The notes under the pieces are model-generated. The model had not been told where the DNA came from and searched no databases. It worked only from the letters and a program-made list of their open reading frames with translations. DNA of 64,000 bases from DT-110 sp030148525 (GTDB lineage: Bacteria > Bacteroidota > Bacteroidia > Chitinophagales > Saprospiraceae): assembly GCA_965227445.1 (NCBI GenBank), contig OZ245751.1, forward strand, positions 4,030,001 to 4,094,000, written 5' to 3'. Below, piece by piece: positions 43,824-52,900 of this stretch. Each line of letters begins with the position of its first letter. The first letter of the stretch is position 1. Position numbers and translations under genes: made by a program.

Positions 43824-44939
43824 ATGAACTTCTTTTTTATGCGCATATTCTTACAATACGCTGTATTCGTGCTGGTCCTACTCTTCGGTTACTCAGCGGG
43901 CCACACGCAAACAGAATCCGATTACAGCCGGTTGGATACACTGATCGATCAGATCCTGGCCGACTCCCTGACTCCGGGTATTTCCCTGGTGGTCTTTGAC
44001 GATGAAAAAATACTTCACCAGGTCCACCAGGGCGTTCGACATTTGAAAACCGAAAAGCCGGTAGGTCCCAAGACGGTGTTTGAAGCGGCTTCCCTAAGTA
44101 AGACTGTTTTTGCATACCTCTACCTACTGGAAAAAGAAGAGGCTAAGCTCGGGCTCGATGATCAGGTCGATCCATTGCCTGACTTGTTGACACTGACGGG
44201 TGATGAGCGATTCGGGGAAATCACCCCTGCCTTATTGTTATCCCACCAATCGGGGCTTCCCAATTGGCGGGGCCGGTTTGATCGTACGGGGACGACCTAT
44301 GCCACCCAGTTCAAGGACACGGATACCCTGCAATTAAAACAGGATCCCGGAGACGCATTTTCGTATTCGGGAGAAGGCTACCTGTATTTACAGCGCGTAC
44401 TGGAGGGACGCACGGGTGAAAGTCTGGAAGACCTCGCCCGGCGACGATTGTTCTACCCACTACGCATGACGCGCTCCAGCTATATCCCGCGGTCAAACCT
44501 GGAGTCCCTTATTGCCGAGGGATATTACCGGGAAGGCAACAGTCGTCCCGCTGCTGCAGCCAAACTTCCCGTAAGCGCCGCCTCCCTGTTGACCACCTCC
44601 CGAGACTACGCGGCCTTTCTCCAGGAATTACTCCGCCAGGATGAGGTGCTACAGCAGATGGCAACTCCGCTTGTAGCCGTCGATACGCTCGGCGAAACCC
44701 TCATCAGTTGGGGACTAGGGCTCGGTATTACGGACCACATGGGCGACCGGTACGTTTTCCACTGGGGCGATAACGGGGCCTTTAAGGCCTATTATTTACT
44801 TTCCCTTTCGGAAAAAAAGGGTGTCGTATGGATGGCCAACAGCGAGGACGGACTGAGTTTCCGAAACGGTCTCATCCGTGCGGTATTCGGCAAGGACATT
44901 CCTATGTGGCCTACTGATTATACACAGCGGCTGGAGTGA
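43824..44939 (+). CDS. Secreted serine hydrolase of the beta-lactamase (class C/DD-peptidase) family
   Basis: A 371-residue exported protein (signal peptide near the N-terminus; MRIFLQYAV at 43839 is an alternative start). The catalytic SxxK is in FEAASLSKTVF. The YxN position reads FSYSGEGY, that is Tyr-Ser-Gly with Asn missing. The third motif is FHWGDN (HxG-like). Substitution of the Asn is common in esterase-type members, so true beta-lactamase activity should not be assumed. It is an intact relative of the decayed gene at 30795-31185 and sits 66 bp before the amidase gene. Confidence 0.92.
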   Translation: MNFFFMRIFLQYAVFVLVLLFGYSAGHTQTESDYSRLDTLIDQILADSLTPGISLVVFDDEKILHQVHQGVRHLKTEKPVGPKTVFEAASLSKTVFAYLYLLEKEEAKLGLDDQVDPLPDLLTLTGDERFGEITPALLLSHQSGLPNWRGRFDRTGTTYATQFKDTDTLQLKQDPGDAFSYSGEGYLYLQRVLEGRTGESLEDLARRRLFYPLRMTRSSYIPRSNLESLIAEGYYREGNSRPAAAAKLPVSAASLLTTSRDYAAFLQELLRQDEVLQQMATPLVAVDTLGETLISWGLGLGITDHMGDRYVFHWGDNGAFKAYYLLSLSEKKGVVWMANSEDGLSFRNGLIRAVFGKDIPMWPTDYTQRLE

Positions 44940-45005
44940 GTACCGCTTTCGGTATTCAGGCTTGCGCCAAAAAGCGTATCTTATGACAAAAAGGTACGCC
45001 AAACT

Positions 45006-46646
45006 ATGAAACGACGATTTTTTCTGCGCAATACCGTGCTGGGAGGTCTTTCTATTCCCTTCCTGGCTTCGGCTTGTGAACCCGCCAATTCCACTACGGA
45101 CCCGATGAAATCGACCGAAGACATGGAGGCTGCTAAAGCAGGAACGGATGAATTTATTTTGTTGGAAACGACGGTAGCTGAGTTACAGGAAAAAATGGAA
45201 ACCGGGATCTGGACAGCCCGCCAGATCACCCAATGGTATTTGGACCGCATTGCGGCCATCGACGATAGCGGCCCTACCCTGAATGCCGTGATAGAGGTAA
45301 ATCCGGAAGCGCTGGCCATTGCCGATCAGCTCGACCGGGAGCGTGGCAATGGCAAGGTGCGCGGTCCGCTGCACGGCATCCCGGTCATGATCAAAGACAA
45401 TATTGACACGGCCGACCAAATGCAGACCACTGCCGGAGCGCTCGTCATGGCCGGTAATGTAGCGGAACAGGATGCTTTTATCGTCAGTAAATTGCGCAAT
45501 GCCGGCGCTATCCTGCTGGGTAAAACCAACCTGAGCGAATGGGCCAATTTCCGGTCAACTCGTTCTTCGAGCGGTTGGAGTGGTCGGGGCGGACAGTGTA
45601 AAAATCCCTATGTGCTTTCCCGGAATCCGTGCGGCAGCAGTTCGGGTTCCGGGGCGGCGGTCTCGGCCAACCTGTGTGCCATTACCATTGGTACGGAAAC
45701 CAATGGCTCTATTGTTTGTCCCTCCAATGCCAATGGTGTGGTAGGCATCAAGCCGACCGTGGGCTTGTGGAGCCGGTCGGGGATCATTCCCATTTCTGCT
45801 ACTCAGGATACGGCCGGGCCGATGGCACGGACCGTTCGCGATGCCGCCACCTTACTCGGTCCGTTGACCGGTGAAGATTCTACCGACGAAAAAACGTCCG
45901 AAAGTCTGGGCCGGTCCCACGAGGATTACACCCAATTTCTCGATGCGCAGGGTTTGCGCGGAGCCCGGATCGGCGTTGTGCGCAATATGATGGGCTTCCA
46001 CGAAGGTGTTGACCTGGCACTGGAAAAAGCCTTCGAAGCTATGCGCGAACAGGGTGCCGAAGTCATTGATGTAGATCAACCCGAAGAATGGGAAGGGCTC
46101 GGCGGGGCCGGATACAATGTGCTCCTTTACGAATTCAAGGATGGCGTCAATGCCTATCTGAAAAATGCCAATCCCGATTCCGGCGTAAAGACCCTGGCCG
46201 ACATTATTGCCTGGAACAAAGCACACGAGGAGCAGGCCATGCCTTTCTTCAAACAAGAAATCCTGGAAGCGGCACAGGAAAAGGGTGACCTCACTACGCA
46301 GGAATACCTTGATGCCGTAGGAGAAACAGTTAGCCAGTCGCGCAAAGGCATTGAGCGCCTCATCCGCGAGAACGACCTCGATGCGATTGTCGGACCTACC
46401 GGCGGCCCTGCCTGGACTACAGACGTTATTAACGGCGACAAATTCGGGGGAGGTAGTTCATCACCGGCAGCGCGTGCCGGTTACCCAAATATTACTGTTC
46501 CCGCTGGTTTTGTGGAGGGATTGCCTTTTGGTTTGTCTTTCTTCGGTGAGGCTTACTCGGAGCCTACTCTTCTAAAGGTAGCCTACGCTTTTGAGCAGGC
46601 GACGCAGATGCGCCGGCCGCCGGAGTTTCGGGAGCAGTTGATTTGA
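45006..46646 (+). CDS. Exported amidase-signature enzyme (lipoprotein, Tat-type signal)
   Basis: A 546-residue amidase-signature hydrolase. The N-terminus KRRFFLRNTVLGG resembles a twin-arginine signal and leads to a lipobox (LASAC), so it is probably exported folded and lipidated. The catalytic Ser-cisSer-Lys triad is visible: Lys in VMIKDNIDTADQ, the glycine/serine-rich GSSSGSGAAVSA and the nucleophile region GTETNGSIVCPSNANG. The substrate (an amide or peptide amide) cannot be deduced. A second exported member of the family lies at 52901-54559 and is only distantly similar. Confidence 0.95.
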   Translation: MKRRFFLRNTVLGGLSIPFLASACEPANSTTDPMKSTEDMEAAKAGTDEFILLETTVAELQEKMETGIWTARQITQWYLDRIAAIDDSGPTLNAVIEVNPEALAIADQLDRERGNGKVRGPLHGIPVMIKDNIDTADQMQTTAGALVMAGNVAEQDAFIVSKLRNAGAILLGKTNLSEWANFRSTRSSSGWSGRGGQCKNPYVLSRNPCGSSSGSGAAVSANLCAITIGTETNGSIVCPSNANGVVGIKPTVGLWSRSGIIPISATQDTAGPMARTVRDAATLLGPLTGEDSTDEKTSESLGRSHEDYTQFLDAQGLRGARIGVVRNMMGFHEGVDLALEKAFEAMREQGAEVIDVDQPEEWEGLGGAGYNVLLYEFKDGVNAYLKNANPDSGVKTLADIIAWNKAHEEQAMPFFKQEILEAAQEKGDLTTQEYLDAVGETVSQSRKGIERLIRENDLDAIVGPTGGPAWTTDVINGDKFGGGSSSPAARAGYPNITVPAGFVEGLPFGLSFFGEAYSEPTLLKVAYAFEQATQMRRPPEFREQLI

Positions 46647-46657
46647 GATGGGTATCA

Positions 46658-46689
46658 ACTGAGGAGGTCACTTAAGTGACCTCCTCAGT
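46658..46689. terminator. 32-bp perfect palindrome between convergent genes
   Basis: ACTGAGGAGGTCACTT and its exact reverse complement abut with no loop. The right half includes the final codons and TGA stop (46668-46670) of the GMC oxidoreductase gene. It can form a cruciform or hairpin and probably terminates both genes, though no U-tract follows. Confidence 0.75.
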
Positions 46690-48305
46690 ACTTCCTCCCC
46701 CTTCCCTAACCGCATATCCTCCAGTATCATATCCGATGCTTTTTCCGCGATCATGATGGTCGGCGCATTCGTATTGCCACGCGGAATGGTCGGCATGATG
46801 GAGGCATCCACCACGCGCAGGCCTTTCACACCGTATACCCGCAGGCGGGCATCAACCACTGATGCCTCGTCACTTCCCATTTTACAGGTGCCCACCGGGT
46901 GATACAAGGTTTGCCCCGTCGACCTTATATGATCGGCAATGGCCTGATTGTCGGTGAGTAAATGTTGGGGAAGGCGGAGCCCCTTCCGGTACGGAAGCAT
47001 TGACTTCGTCATACCCAGTTTCTCGGTGAGTTTATAGCCCCAAACAGACCGACGCACATCGTCCTCCTGCGTCAAATAACGGTGATCAATGACCGGAGCT
47101 TGGCCCATATCCGGACTTTGCAAGCGGACCGTACCCTTACTTTCCGGATTCAGGACTTTACCCCCAATGGAGAAGCCATAGCCCCGCCGGGGGTTCCCAA
47201 AGCCGTGTTCCAGAAAAAAACACGGACCAAAGTGGTACTGCATATCCGGCGCAGGCTGATCGGGCGAGGTGCGGACAAATCCACCCGCTTCGGCTACATT
47301 GCTGGTTAACATCCCCTTGCGAGCGGTGAGGAATTGCCACAGTGCACCCAGCGAATGCGGGAACCGCTCAGCAATATCCAGCGTCTTGCGGTTGGTGCTG
47401 TCAAAGATGGTAAAGAACACGTAGTGATCCTGCAGGTTCCCTCCTACTCCCGGCACATCCGCAATCACCTCAATCCCGTGGTCACGCAGGTGCTTCCCCG
47501 GTCCGATTCCGGAACACATCAGTAGCTGGGGGCTATTGTATGCACCCGCCGCCACAATGATCTCGCCCCGGCAATGCACCTCACGCTGCCGTCCGTTCTT
47601 CGTAAAGAACACCCGATCGGCTCGATCGCCCGTAAATCCGATCCGGCCGACCCGTGCTTCGACGAAGACCTCCAGGTTGTCGCGGGCCATGACCGGTCGT
47701 ACATAAGCGGATGCCGTACTCCAGCGAGCGCCCTCGCGTTGCGTAACCTGGTAAAGACCGAAGCCTTCCTGGCAGTCACCATTAAAATCGGGATTGTGAT
47801 CGTAGCCCAGTTCTTGCCCGGCCCGGACAAAAGCCCTGGACATCGGATTGGTGTACCGACGGTTACTGACGTATAGTGGACCACTCCTTCCGTGATATGA
47901 ATCCTCCGGCAAGTCCTGGTTGTTCTCTGCCTTTCGAAAGTAGGGCAAGACATCTTCGTACGACCATCCCTCATTGCCCTGTGCGGCCCAATCATCGTAA
48001 TCTTGCCGGTTGCCCCGGATGTAAATCATGGCATTGATACTACTGCTTCCACCAATAACCTTACCGCGAGGCAGATACATTTCCCGGCCGCCGGCTTCTT
48101 CCTGAGGTACCGTATGGTAAGCGTAATCGTAGGGCGACTTAAATAGCTTGTGGAAGGCTGCCGGCACCTTAATTTCCAGCTTCCGGTCAGTCCGGCCGGC
48201 TTCGAGCAGCAAGACCCGGTTTTCCGGATCAGCACTCAGCCGGTTGGCCAATACACATCCGGCTGATCCACCGCCAATAATGATGTAATCGTAGGGAAGA
48301 GACAT
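46668..48305 (-). CDS. GMC-family oxidoreductase (choline dehydrogenase-like)
   Basis: A 545-residue flavoprotein. The N-terminal FAD-binding motif is YDYIIIGGGSAGCVLANRL, followed by GMC signature 1 (PRGKVIGGSSSINAMIYIRG) and signature 2 (GAYNSPQLLMCSGIGP). The C-terminal active-site region HPVGTCKMGSD ... GNTNAPTIMIAEKASDMI is intact. It oxidises an alcohol substrate, with closest likeness to choline/alcohol dehydrogenases. There is no signal peptide. It is a single gene, flanked by a palindromic terminator and by a repeat-protein gene with its own terminator. Confidence 0.94.
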   Translation of the reverse strand: MSLPYDYIIIGGGSAGCVLANRLSADPENRVLLLEAGRTDRKLEIKVPAAFHKLFKSPYDYAYHTVPQEEAGGREMYLPRGKVIGGSSSINAMIYIRGNRQDYDDWAAQGNEGWSYEDVLPYFRKAENNQDLPEDSYHGRSGPLYVSNRRYTNPMSRAFVRAGQELGYDHNPDFNGDCQEGFGLYQVTQREGARWSTASAYVRPVMARDNLEVFVEARVGRIGFTGDRADRVFFTKNGRQREVHCRGEIIVAAGAYNSPQLLMCSGIGPGKHLRDHGIEVIADVPGVGGNLQDHYVFFTIFDSTNRKTLDIAERFPHSLGALWQFLTARKGMLTSNVAEAGGFVRTSPDQPAPDMQYHFGPCFFLEHGFGNPRRGYGFSIGGKVLNPESKGTVRLQSPDMGQAPVIDHRYLTQEDDVRRSVWGYKLTEKLGMTKSMLPYRKGLRLPQHLLTDNQAIADHIRSTGQTLYHPVGTCKMGSDEASVVDARLRVYGVKGLRVVDASIMPTIPRGNTNAPTIMIAEKASDMILEDMRLGKGEEVLRRSLK

Positions 48306-48375
48306 ATTGCTTTAATTTCTTAAAAAGGTCACCCTACAATATATAATTTTCCACGTTTTGTTCAGTGCAAAAAAA

Positions 48376-48398
48376 GCGGGCTCCCAATGGAAGCCCGC
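48376..48398 (-). terminator. Rho-independent terminator of the repeat-protein gene
   Basis: On the minus strand, GCGGGCT ... AGCCCGC forms a 7-bp GC-rich stem with a 9-nt loop, followed directly by a run of seven T residues. It lies 43 bp after the stop at 48441. Confidence 0.85.
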
Positions 48399-48440
48399 CC
48401 GTCAAACGAATAATTTAAAACAAACTAATTCTTGATATTT

Positions 48441-50258
48441 CTATTCGGATGCTTTTACAAAGCGACGCACATGGATTGCCTCGGAACTGACAACCTGCAG
48501 GATGTAGATTCCGGGTATCCAGTCACTCGTCTCTATCATGGGTCGGTCAAAACCATTCGCTTCGTATACGATTTGACCATTGACACTTACGACCCGTACG
48601 GTAGTTTGATCAGTTAAATCGCCCCCTACCCATTTCCAATTCAATGAAGATCGTACGGGGTTAGGTTGAATGCGCAGAGCGGATTCATTCCCGCTAAACA
48701 CCTCACGGGTATTCGTCACCACAGTATTAATATCCCATGTCAGGTCAATATCTGTGCCCCCCTCATTAACAGTAGACGTAGCTGACTTGCTATCGGGTTG
48801 GTGTTTTAGCACAATTTGTAGGGTGCCACTATTCATAGCAGCCGCCGTTGTCCATTCCGTAGACAATCCAACCGGATAGTTATTACCGTCTAAATCATTG
48901 TAATTCAAGGGATCCTGGCGGTTGTCGATATTACCATCGCCAGTTGGATCGGAAAAAATACCCTCCGAAAAACCGAAGAAAAACATGTGTTCATCGGCCT
49001 CCTCCCGGATCTCTTCGGTGATATCTTCCCCTTCGATCTCATTGGAAACAGCTATTTCCATGGTGTATGTGGTGTTTTCAGCCAGGCTGATCACGTCGAG
49101 CACTTCGAGTGGCAGCACGCCTTCCCCATCGGGATCCTGGGCGCGGGCCGTTACCACGTCACCGCCGTCCATGGGCGTAAAGGTGAGGACCACGTCCGTG
49201 ATGATCTCCTCTTCGTTCTCACAGGACGGTGCATCCGCATCATTGCTTACGTTCATCGTCCAGGTGAGATCTACGTCCGTACCACCGTCGTTGATCGTGG
49301 AGGTCTCCGACTTGCTGTCGGGCTGGTGCTTCAGTACCACGCGGAAGGTGCCGCTCAGGTCTTCTTCCGTGCAGATGGTCGTCCAGCCAGTCTCCAGACC
49401 GACCGGCAGTCCGTTCGAATCGAAATCCTGGTAATTGACTTCGTCTGCGCGATTATCCGCATTGCCGTCGCCGGACGGACTGCGGATGAGATCATCGCTG
49501 AACGCGAAAAAGAATAAGTGCTCTTCGTCTTCCTCGCGGATCTCTTCGGTGATGTCTTCCCCTTCGATCTCGTTGGTCAGACTCATGGTCAGCACGTACT
49601 CCGTGCTTTCCAGCAACTCGATATCGTCGATCACTTCCAGGGGTAACACACCTTCACCGTCCGGGTCCTGGGCGCGGGCCGTTACCACCTCACCGCCGTC
49701 CATGGGTGTAAAGGTGAGTACCACGTCGGTGATGATCTCCTCTTCGTTCTCGCAGGCCGGAGCGTCGGCGTCGTTATCGACGTTCATCGTCCAGGCAACG
49801 GAAAAAACAGTGGTTCCGTCATCAGCCGTACTACCCGCCGATTTATTCCCGTCCAGGTCCTGTAACTGAAGATTGAAGGTTCCGTTGGCCACCTCGTCCA
49901 GGCAGGTCGTTATCCAGGTGGATTCGAAACCGACCGGCAGGCTGTTGGCATCGGAATCGTCGATTTGAACATCACCATTCAACAATCCCTCTGTGAAACC
50001 AAAGAAAAACTGAATGTCTTCAGCCTGATCCTGGTAGGTGGTTTGATCATCGCCGAGATTAATGGTGACTGCATATTCGGTACTCTCCAACAAGGAAAGG
50101 GCACCATCGGGCTCGAGTCCACTCCCATTGTCGGAGGCCGTAATGGTTACATCACTCCCTCCGTCCACCGGGCTAAACGTAAGGGTTACTTGGTCAATTT
50201 GGGTGTGCCCGACTACTATACTAGCAAGCAGGCACAAAAGGGTACATAATCTCTTCAT
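48441..50258 (-). CDS. Secreted three-repeat protein with T9SS tail, probably zinc-regulated
   Basis: A 605-residue exported protein (signal peptide to HTQ). It consists of three copies of a roughly 170-180 residue beta-rich domain, starting at about residues 20, 173 and 353 (VVLTFTPMDGGEVVTARAQ), then a T9SS type A tail (IQPNPVRSSLNWKW onward). Repeats 2 and 3 are nearly identical in DNA (a 540-bp period) and each keep two His sites, EEHLFFF/DEHMFFF and LKHQPDSKS, plus Cys. Repeat 1 lacks the His. The gene follows a ZnuD-like receptor gene and has the same dyad operator. A role as a surface zinc-binding partner is inferred from this context only; the domain family is not recognised. Confidence 0.88.
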   Translation of the reverse strand: MKRLCTLLCLLASIVVGHTQIDQVTLTFSPVDGGSDVTITASDNGSGLEPDGALSLLESTEYAVTINLGDDQTTYQDQAEDIQFFFGFTEGLLNGDVQIDDSDANSLPVGFESTWITTCLDEVANGTFNLQLQDLDGNKSAGSTADDGTTVFSVAWTMNVDNDADAPACENEEEIITDVVLTFTPMDGGEVVTARAQDPDGEGVLPLEVIDDIELLESTEYVLTMSLTNEIEGEDITEEIREEDEEHLFFFAFSDDLIRSPSGDGNADNRADEVNYQDFDSNGLPVGLETGWTTICTEEDLSGTFRVVLKHQPDSKSETSTINDGGTDVDLTWTMNVSNDADAPSCENEEEIITDVVLTFTPMDGGDVVTARAQDPDGEGVLPLEVLDVISLAENTTYTMEIAVSNEIEGEDITEEIREEADEHMFFFGFSEGIFSDPTGDGNIDNRQDPLNYNDLDGNNYPVGLSTEWTTAAAMNSGTLQIVLKHQPDSKSATSTVNEGGTDIDLTWDINTVVTNTREVFSGNESALRIQPNPVRSSLNWKWVGGDLTDQTTVRVVSVNGQIVYEANGFDRPMIETSDWIPGIYILQVVSSEAIHVRRFVKASE

Positions 50259-50270
50259 AAATGGTTAAAT

Positions 50271-50313
50271 TTTGCAACTTTGTTGCAAAGTAACAAAATG
50301 CAACGTAGTTACA
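50271..50313 (-). promoter_or_regulatory. Two dyad operators (Zur-like) upstream of the repeat-protein gene
   Basis: A perfect 19-bp dyad, TTTGCAAC-TTT-GTTGCAAA (50271-50289), and a second imperfect one, TGCAAC-GTA-GTTACA (50299-50313), both lie within 55 bp upstream of the start at 50258. The same TGCAAC-N3-GTTGCA core lies before the receptor gene. Fur-family regulators such as Zur bind dyads of this form. The assignment to Zur is inferred from the receptor type. Confidence 0.72.
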
Positions 50314-50323
50314 AAAACAACCC

Positions 50324-52789
50324 TTAAAAAGAATATCCTAAAGTTAGCGCTACATTTCGCCCTACCTCGTCGGCGTAGTACCGCAAGCGGTCCGTATTGC
50401 GTCGGTAACTGGTATTGAAGAGATTGCTTACCCGCAGCGACACGGCAAGCGACTTCCATTTAGAAGTCCAGGCCACATCCATGAGAAAGAACCCGGGAGG
50501 CGGGGCTGCTATATCAAAATCGGCCGCATCGCCACCAAATAAGTCGACATCGTTACGGAAGGCAAAGATGACCTCCTCTACGGTAAGGATCCTTGGTGCC
50601 TGGTATTGCTCAAAGGTATAACTCGCTCTCAGGGAGAAGCGGGTCTCATCAAAAAGGGGTACTTCTGGTTTCCATATGGCTTCGTAGGCTAACCGGGCCG
50701 GCGGTATACCGACCAGGTAGTCATCCTCCGACACCTGTTTTGACCATAGATAACTTCCCTTGACGGTAGATTCCAATTTGGAGTTATGCGTAAACCGGGC
50801 GGTCATATCTATCCCCCAGAACAAGGCATCACTCTGATCGTATATGAAGAAGGGAGAAGTTCCGCGAACGGTGGCCGTCAATCCGGCCGGACGGGCGTAA
50901 ATATAATTTTCAATATAGTTCACGTAGCCGGTCAGTTCCCACTGAATATCCTCCCGGTTTACCTCGTAGGAGGTTATCCATTTATAGCCGGTTTCGTTGG
51001 GAACCGGGCGGTCTTCTTCGGTGAGGATATCCCGGGTGCTGATTAAATCCCTTTCTTCATTAATGGTATATCGCCACAGCCCGTACTCCAGGAAGCTGAG
51101 GTGGCGCCCAAAGCGGTATAATTCCGCAATATTAGGCGGACGCCAGGCAGTACCGATATTCGTACGAAATACAGCCTGATTGGGTAATTTTTGGCGAAAG
51201 CCCAGCGTAGCAGTGACACTCTCAAAGGATACCGTATTCCGATAAATCAAATTATTGGGTTGGCGACCCACGATATAACTCTCCTGCCAGTCGTAGCGAA
51301 TCCCTGCCTCTAAAGCTGAATTGCCAAGATTCAGACTTTCAATCAGAAACCCTCCAATGCGCTCCTGATCGTAATTCGGGATGAAGGGCACTGTTTGCGT
51401 ACCAGGTATATTATCGTTGGCCTGTTGGCTCCATTGCACACCAAGTTGCCCCGACAGTTTTCCCCACTTCGGGTGGCGCCACAGGCCATCCAGCGAATGG
51501 GTAGCCAGTTCCAGATTAATATTGGGAACGACCAGGTCATTACCCCGGCGCACGTCAAACTCCTTTCGCTGATTTACCTGATAGCCGTACTGGATCTGCA
51601 CGGATTGCCGATCACCGACCCACTGTAAAGAGGCTTTATACAAATCGTGAGAAACCGCCTGCTTGGGCGTATTGATATCGTAACTAAACGAATCGGTATA
51701 ATTCGGGATCTCTGCTTCCAGGGCCCGCAGCAAATCATCCAGGTTGGTATTCACCGATCCGCGAAGAATGCCCAGTTCCTGATCAAAATGACTGTAGTAA
51801 CCCTCGATAAAAAGCTCCGGCAGCGGGTGTATCCGAAAACCACCGCCATAGCTGTATTCCTCCTTTCCAGTGTTTGTCAGCTGATAATCCGGGGTGTTCA
51901 GATCACCTTGCTTCAAATACGACCCGCTGCCCATCAGGCTGATCCATTTAAAGCCCTTTTCCAATTGCATGGAGGCTTCTCCCGAGCGACCATTGCTTTT
52001 GCCCGTAAGGGATACCGACCCGCTCAGTGAGGTATTGAAGTCCGGCTTTGGAGGATTGATCAGGATAACCCCGCCCAATGCTTCGGGACCGTAGCGCACA
52101 GTACCGGCCCCTTTCACCACTTCCAACCGATCTACCATGGAAGGGTCGATCTCGGGAGCGTGATCGGTGCCCCAATTCTGAAATTCGTGGCGCAACCCGT
52201 TATTAACCACCAAAATACGGTTACTGTGCAGACCGTGGATCACCGGTTTTACAATGTTCTGGCCAGTGCTAATGGTCTGCACCCCCGAAATGCGACTAGC
52301 CGCTTCACCAAAAGTCAGGGAAGACACCTCCGCCAGCTCTTCCTCTGACAGGCGTTCGGTTTGGGTAGTTTCCATACCGCTCTGGTTAGCTTCGGCTTCC
52401 ACTACCACACTTTCCATTAACAGGGAATTGGGTGCCAGATAAATCTCCACGAACGGATGGTGATAATCGTGGTGGTGCTCCACCTGCTTGTAGCCGACAT
52501 AGGAAAACAATAAGTCATTTTCCTTGTCGCACAAGCCCATAAATTCGAATCGGCCCTCAGCATCCGTGGTCGTCCCCATTTGCTTGCCCACCAATTGGAT
52601 GCTTACCAGCTCCATGGGTTCGCCGGTTTTCTGATCAAAGACCTGCCCCTCTATCTTATAGGTACACGAATCTACCTGGGCCCCTACCCCCGTAAGCGTA
52701 CCTGAGAGTATCAAAATACTCCAAATGCATGTCAGCCTTTCGGCAAAAAAAGACCGAAAACCAATTCGTCGTTTTCTCATCCACTTCAA
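50324..52789 (-). CDS. ZnuD-like TonB-dependent outer-membrane receptor, probably for zinc
   Basis: An 821-residue receptor with a signal peptide. A carboxypeptidase-regulatory-like domain (about 43-120) contains a His cluster, HHHDYHH (residues 105-111). The plug follows (SLTFGEAASRISGVQTI; VKPVIHGLHSNRILVVNNGLRHE; the TDHAPEIDPSMVDRLEVVKG block), then a 22-strand barrel ending in YSF. The block V-I-x-G-L-x-x-x-R-I ... DHAPEIDP is typical of ZnuD-type zinc receptors, and the His cluster and upstream operator agree. It moves metal across the outer membrane using TonB energy. The neighbouring repeat protein probably belongs to the same regulon. Confidence 0.88.
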   Translation of the reverse strand: MKWMRKRRIGFRSFFAERLTCIWSILILSGTLTGVGAQVDSCTYKIEGQVFDQKTGEPMELVSIQLVGKQMGTTTDAEGRFEFMGLCDKENDLLFSYVGYKQVEHHHDYHHPFVEIYLAPNSLLMESVVVEAEANQSGMETTQTERLSEEELAEVSSLTFGEAASRISGVQTISTGQNIVKPVIHGLHSNRILVVNNGLRHEFQNWGTDHAPEIDPSMVDRLEVVKGAGTVRYGPEALGGVILINPPKPDFNTSLSGSVSLTGKSNGRSGEASMQLEKGFKWISLMGSGSYLKQGDLNTPDYQLTNTGKEEYSYGGGFRIHPLPELFIEGYYSHFDQELGILRGSVNTNLDDLLRALEAEIPNYTDSFSYDINTPKQAVSHDLYKASLQWVGDRQSVQIQYGYQVNQRKEFDVRRGNDLVVPNINLELATHSLDGLWRHPKWGKLSGQLGVQWSQQANDNIPGTQTVPFIPNYDQERIGGFLIESLNLGNSALEAGIRYDWQESYIVGRQPNNLIYRNTVSFESVTATLGFRQKLPNQAVFRTNIGTAWRPPNIAELYRFGRHLSFLEYGLWRYTINEERDLISTRDILTEEDRPVPNETGYKWITSYEVNREDIQWELTGYVNYIENYIYARPAGLTATVRGTSPFFIYDQSDALFWGIDMTARFTHNSKLESTVKGSYLWSKQVSEDDYLVGIPPARLAYEAIWKPEVPLFDETRFSLRASYTFEQYQAPRILTVEEVIFAFRNDVDLFGGDAADFDIAAPPPGFFLMDVAWTSKWKSLAVSLRVSNLFNTSYRRNTDRLRYYADEVGRNVALTLGYSF

Positions 52790-52868
52790 TCTTTAGCACT
52801 CCTTCCGGAATACCCGTTAAGGCAGCACGTACCAATCCCAAAACGGAACAACCTGATCCATAGTTTGG

Positions 52869-52900
52869 TAAAACTACCAATAATGCAACTGCGTTGCAAA
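52869..52900 (-). promoter_or_regulatory. Promoter and Zur-like operator of the ZnuD-like receptor gene
   Basis: A perfect 15-bp dyad, TGCAAC-TGC-GTTGCA, occupies 52884-52898. On the minus strand a TTTG element (52900-52897) overlaps it. Twenty bp further is TAGTTTTA (52876-52869), one mismatch from the Bacteroidota -7 box TAnnTTTG. A repressor bound to the dyad would cover the -33 element. The site directly follows the stop of the amidase gene. Confidence 0.72.
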
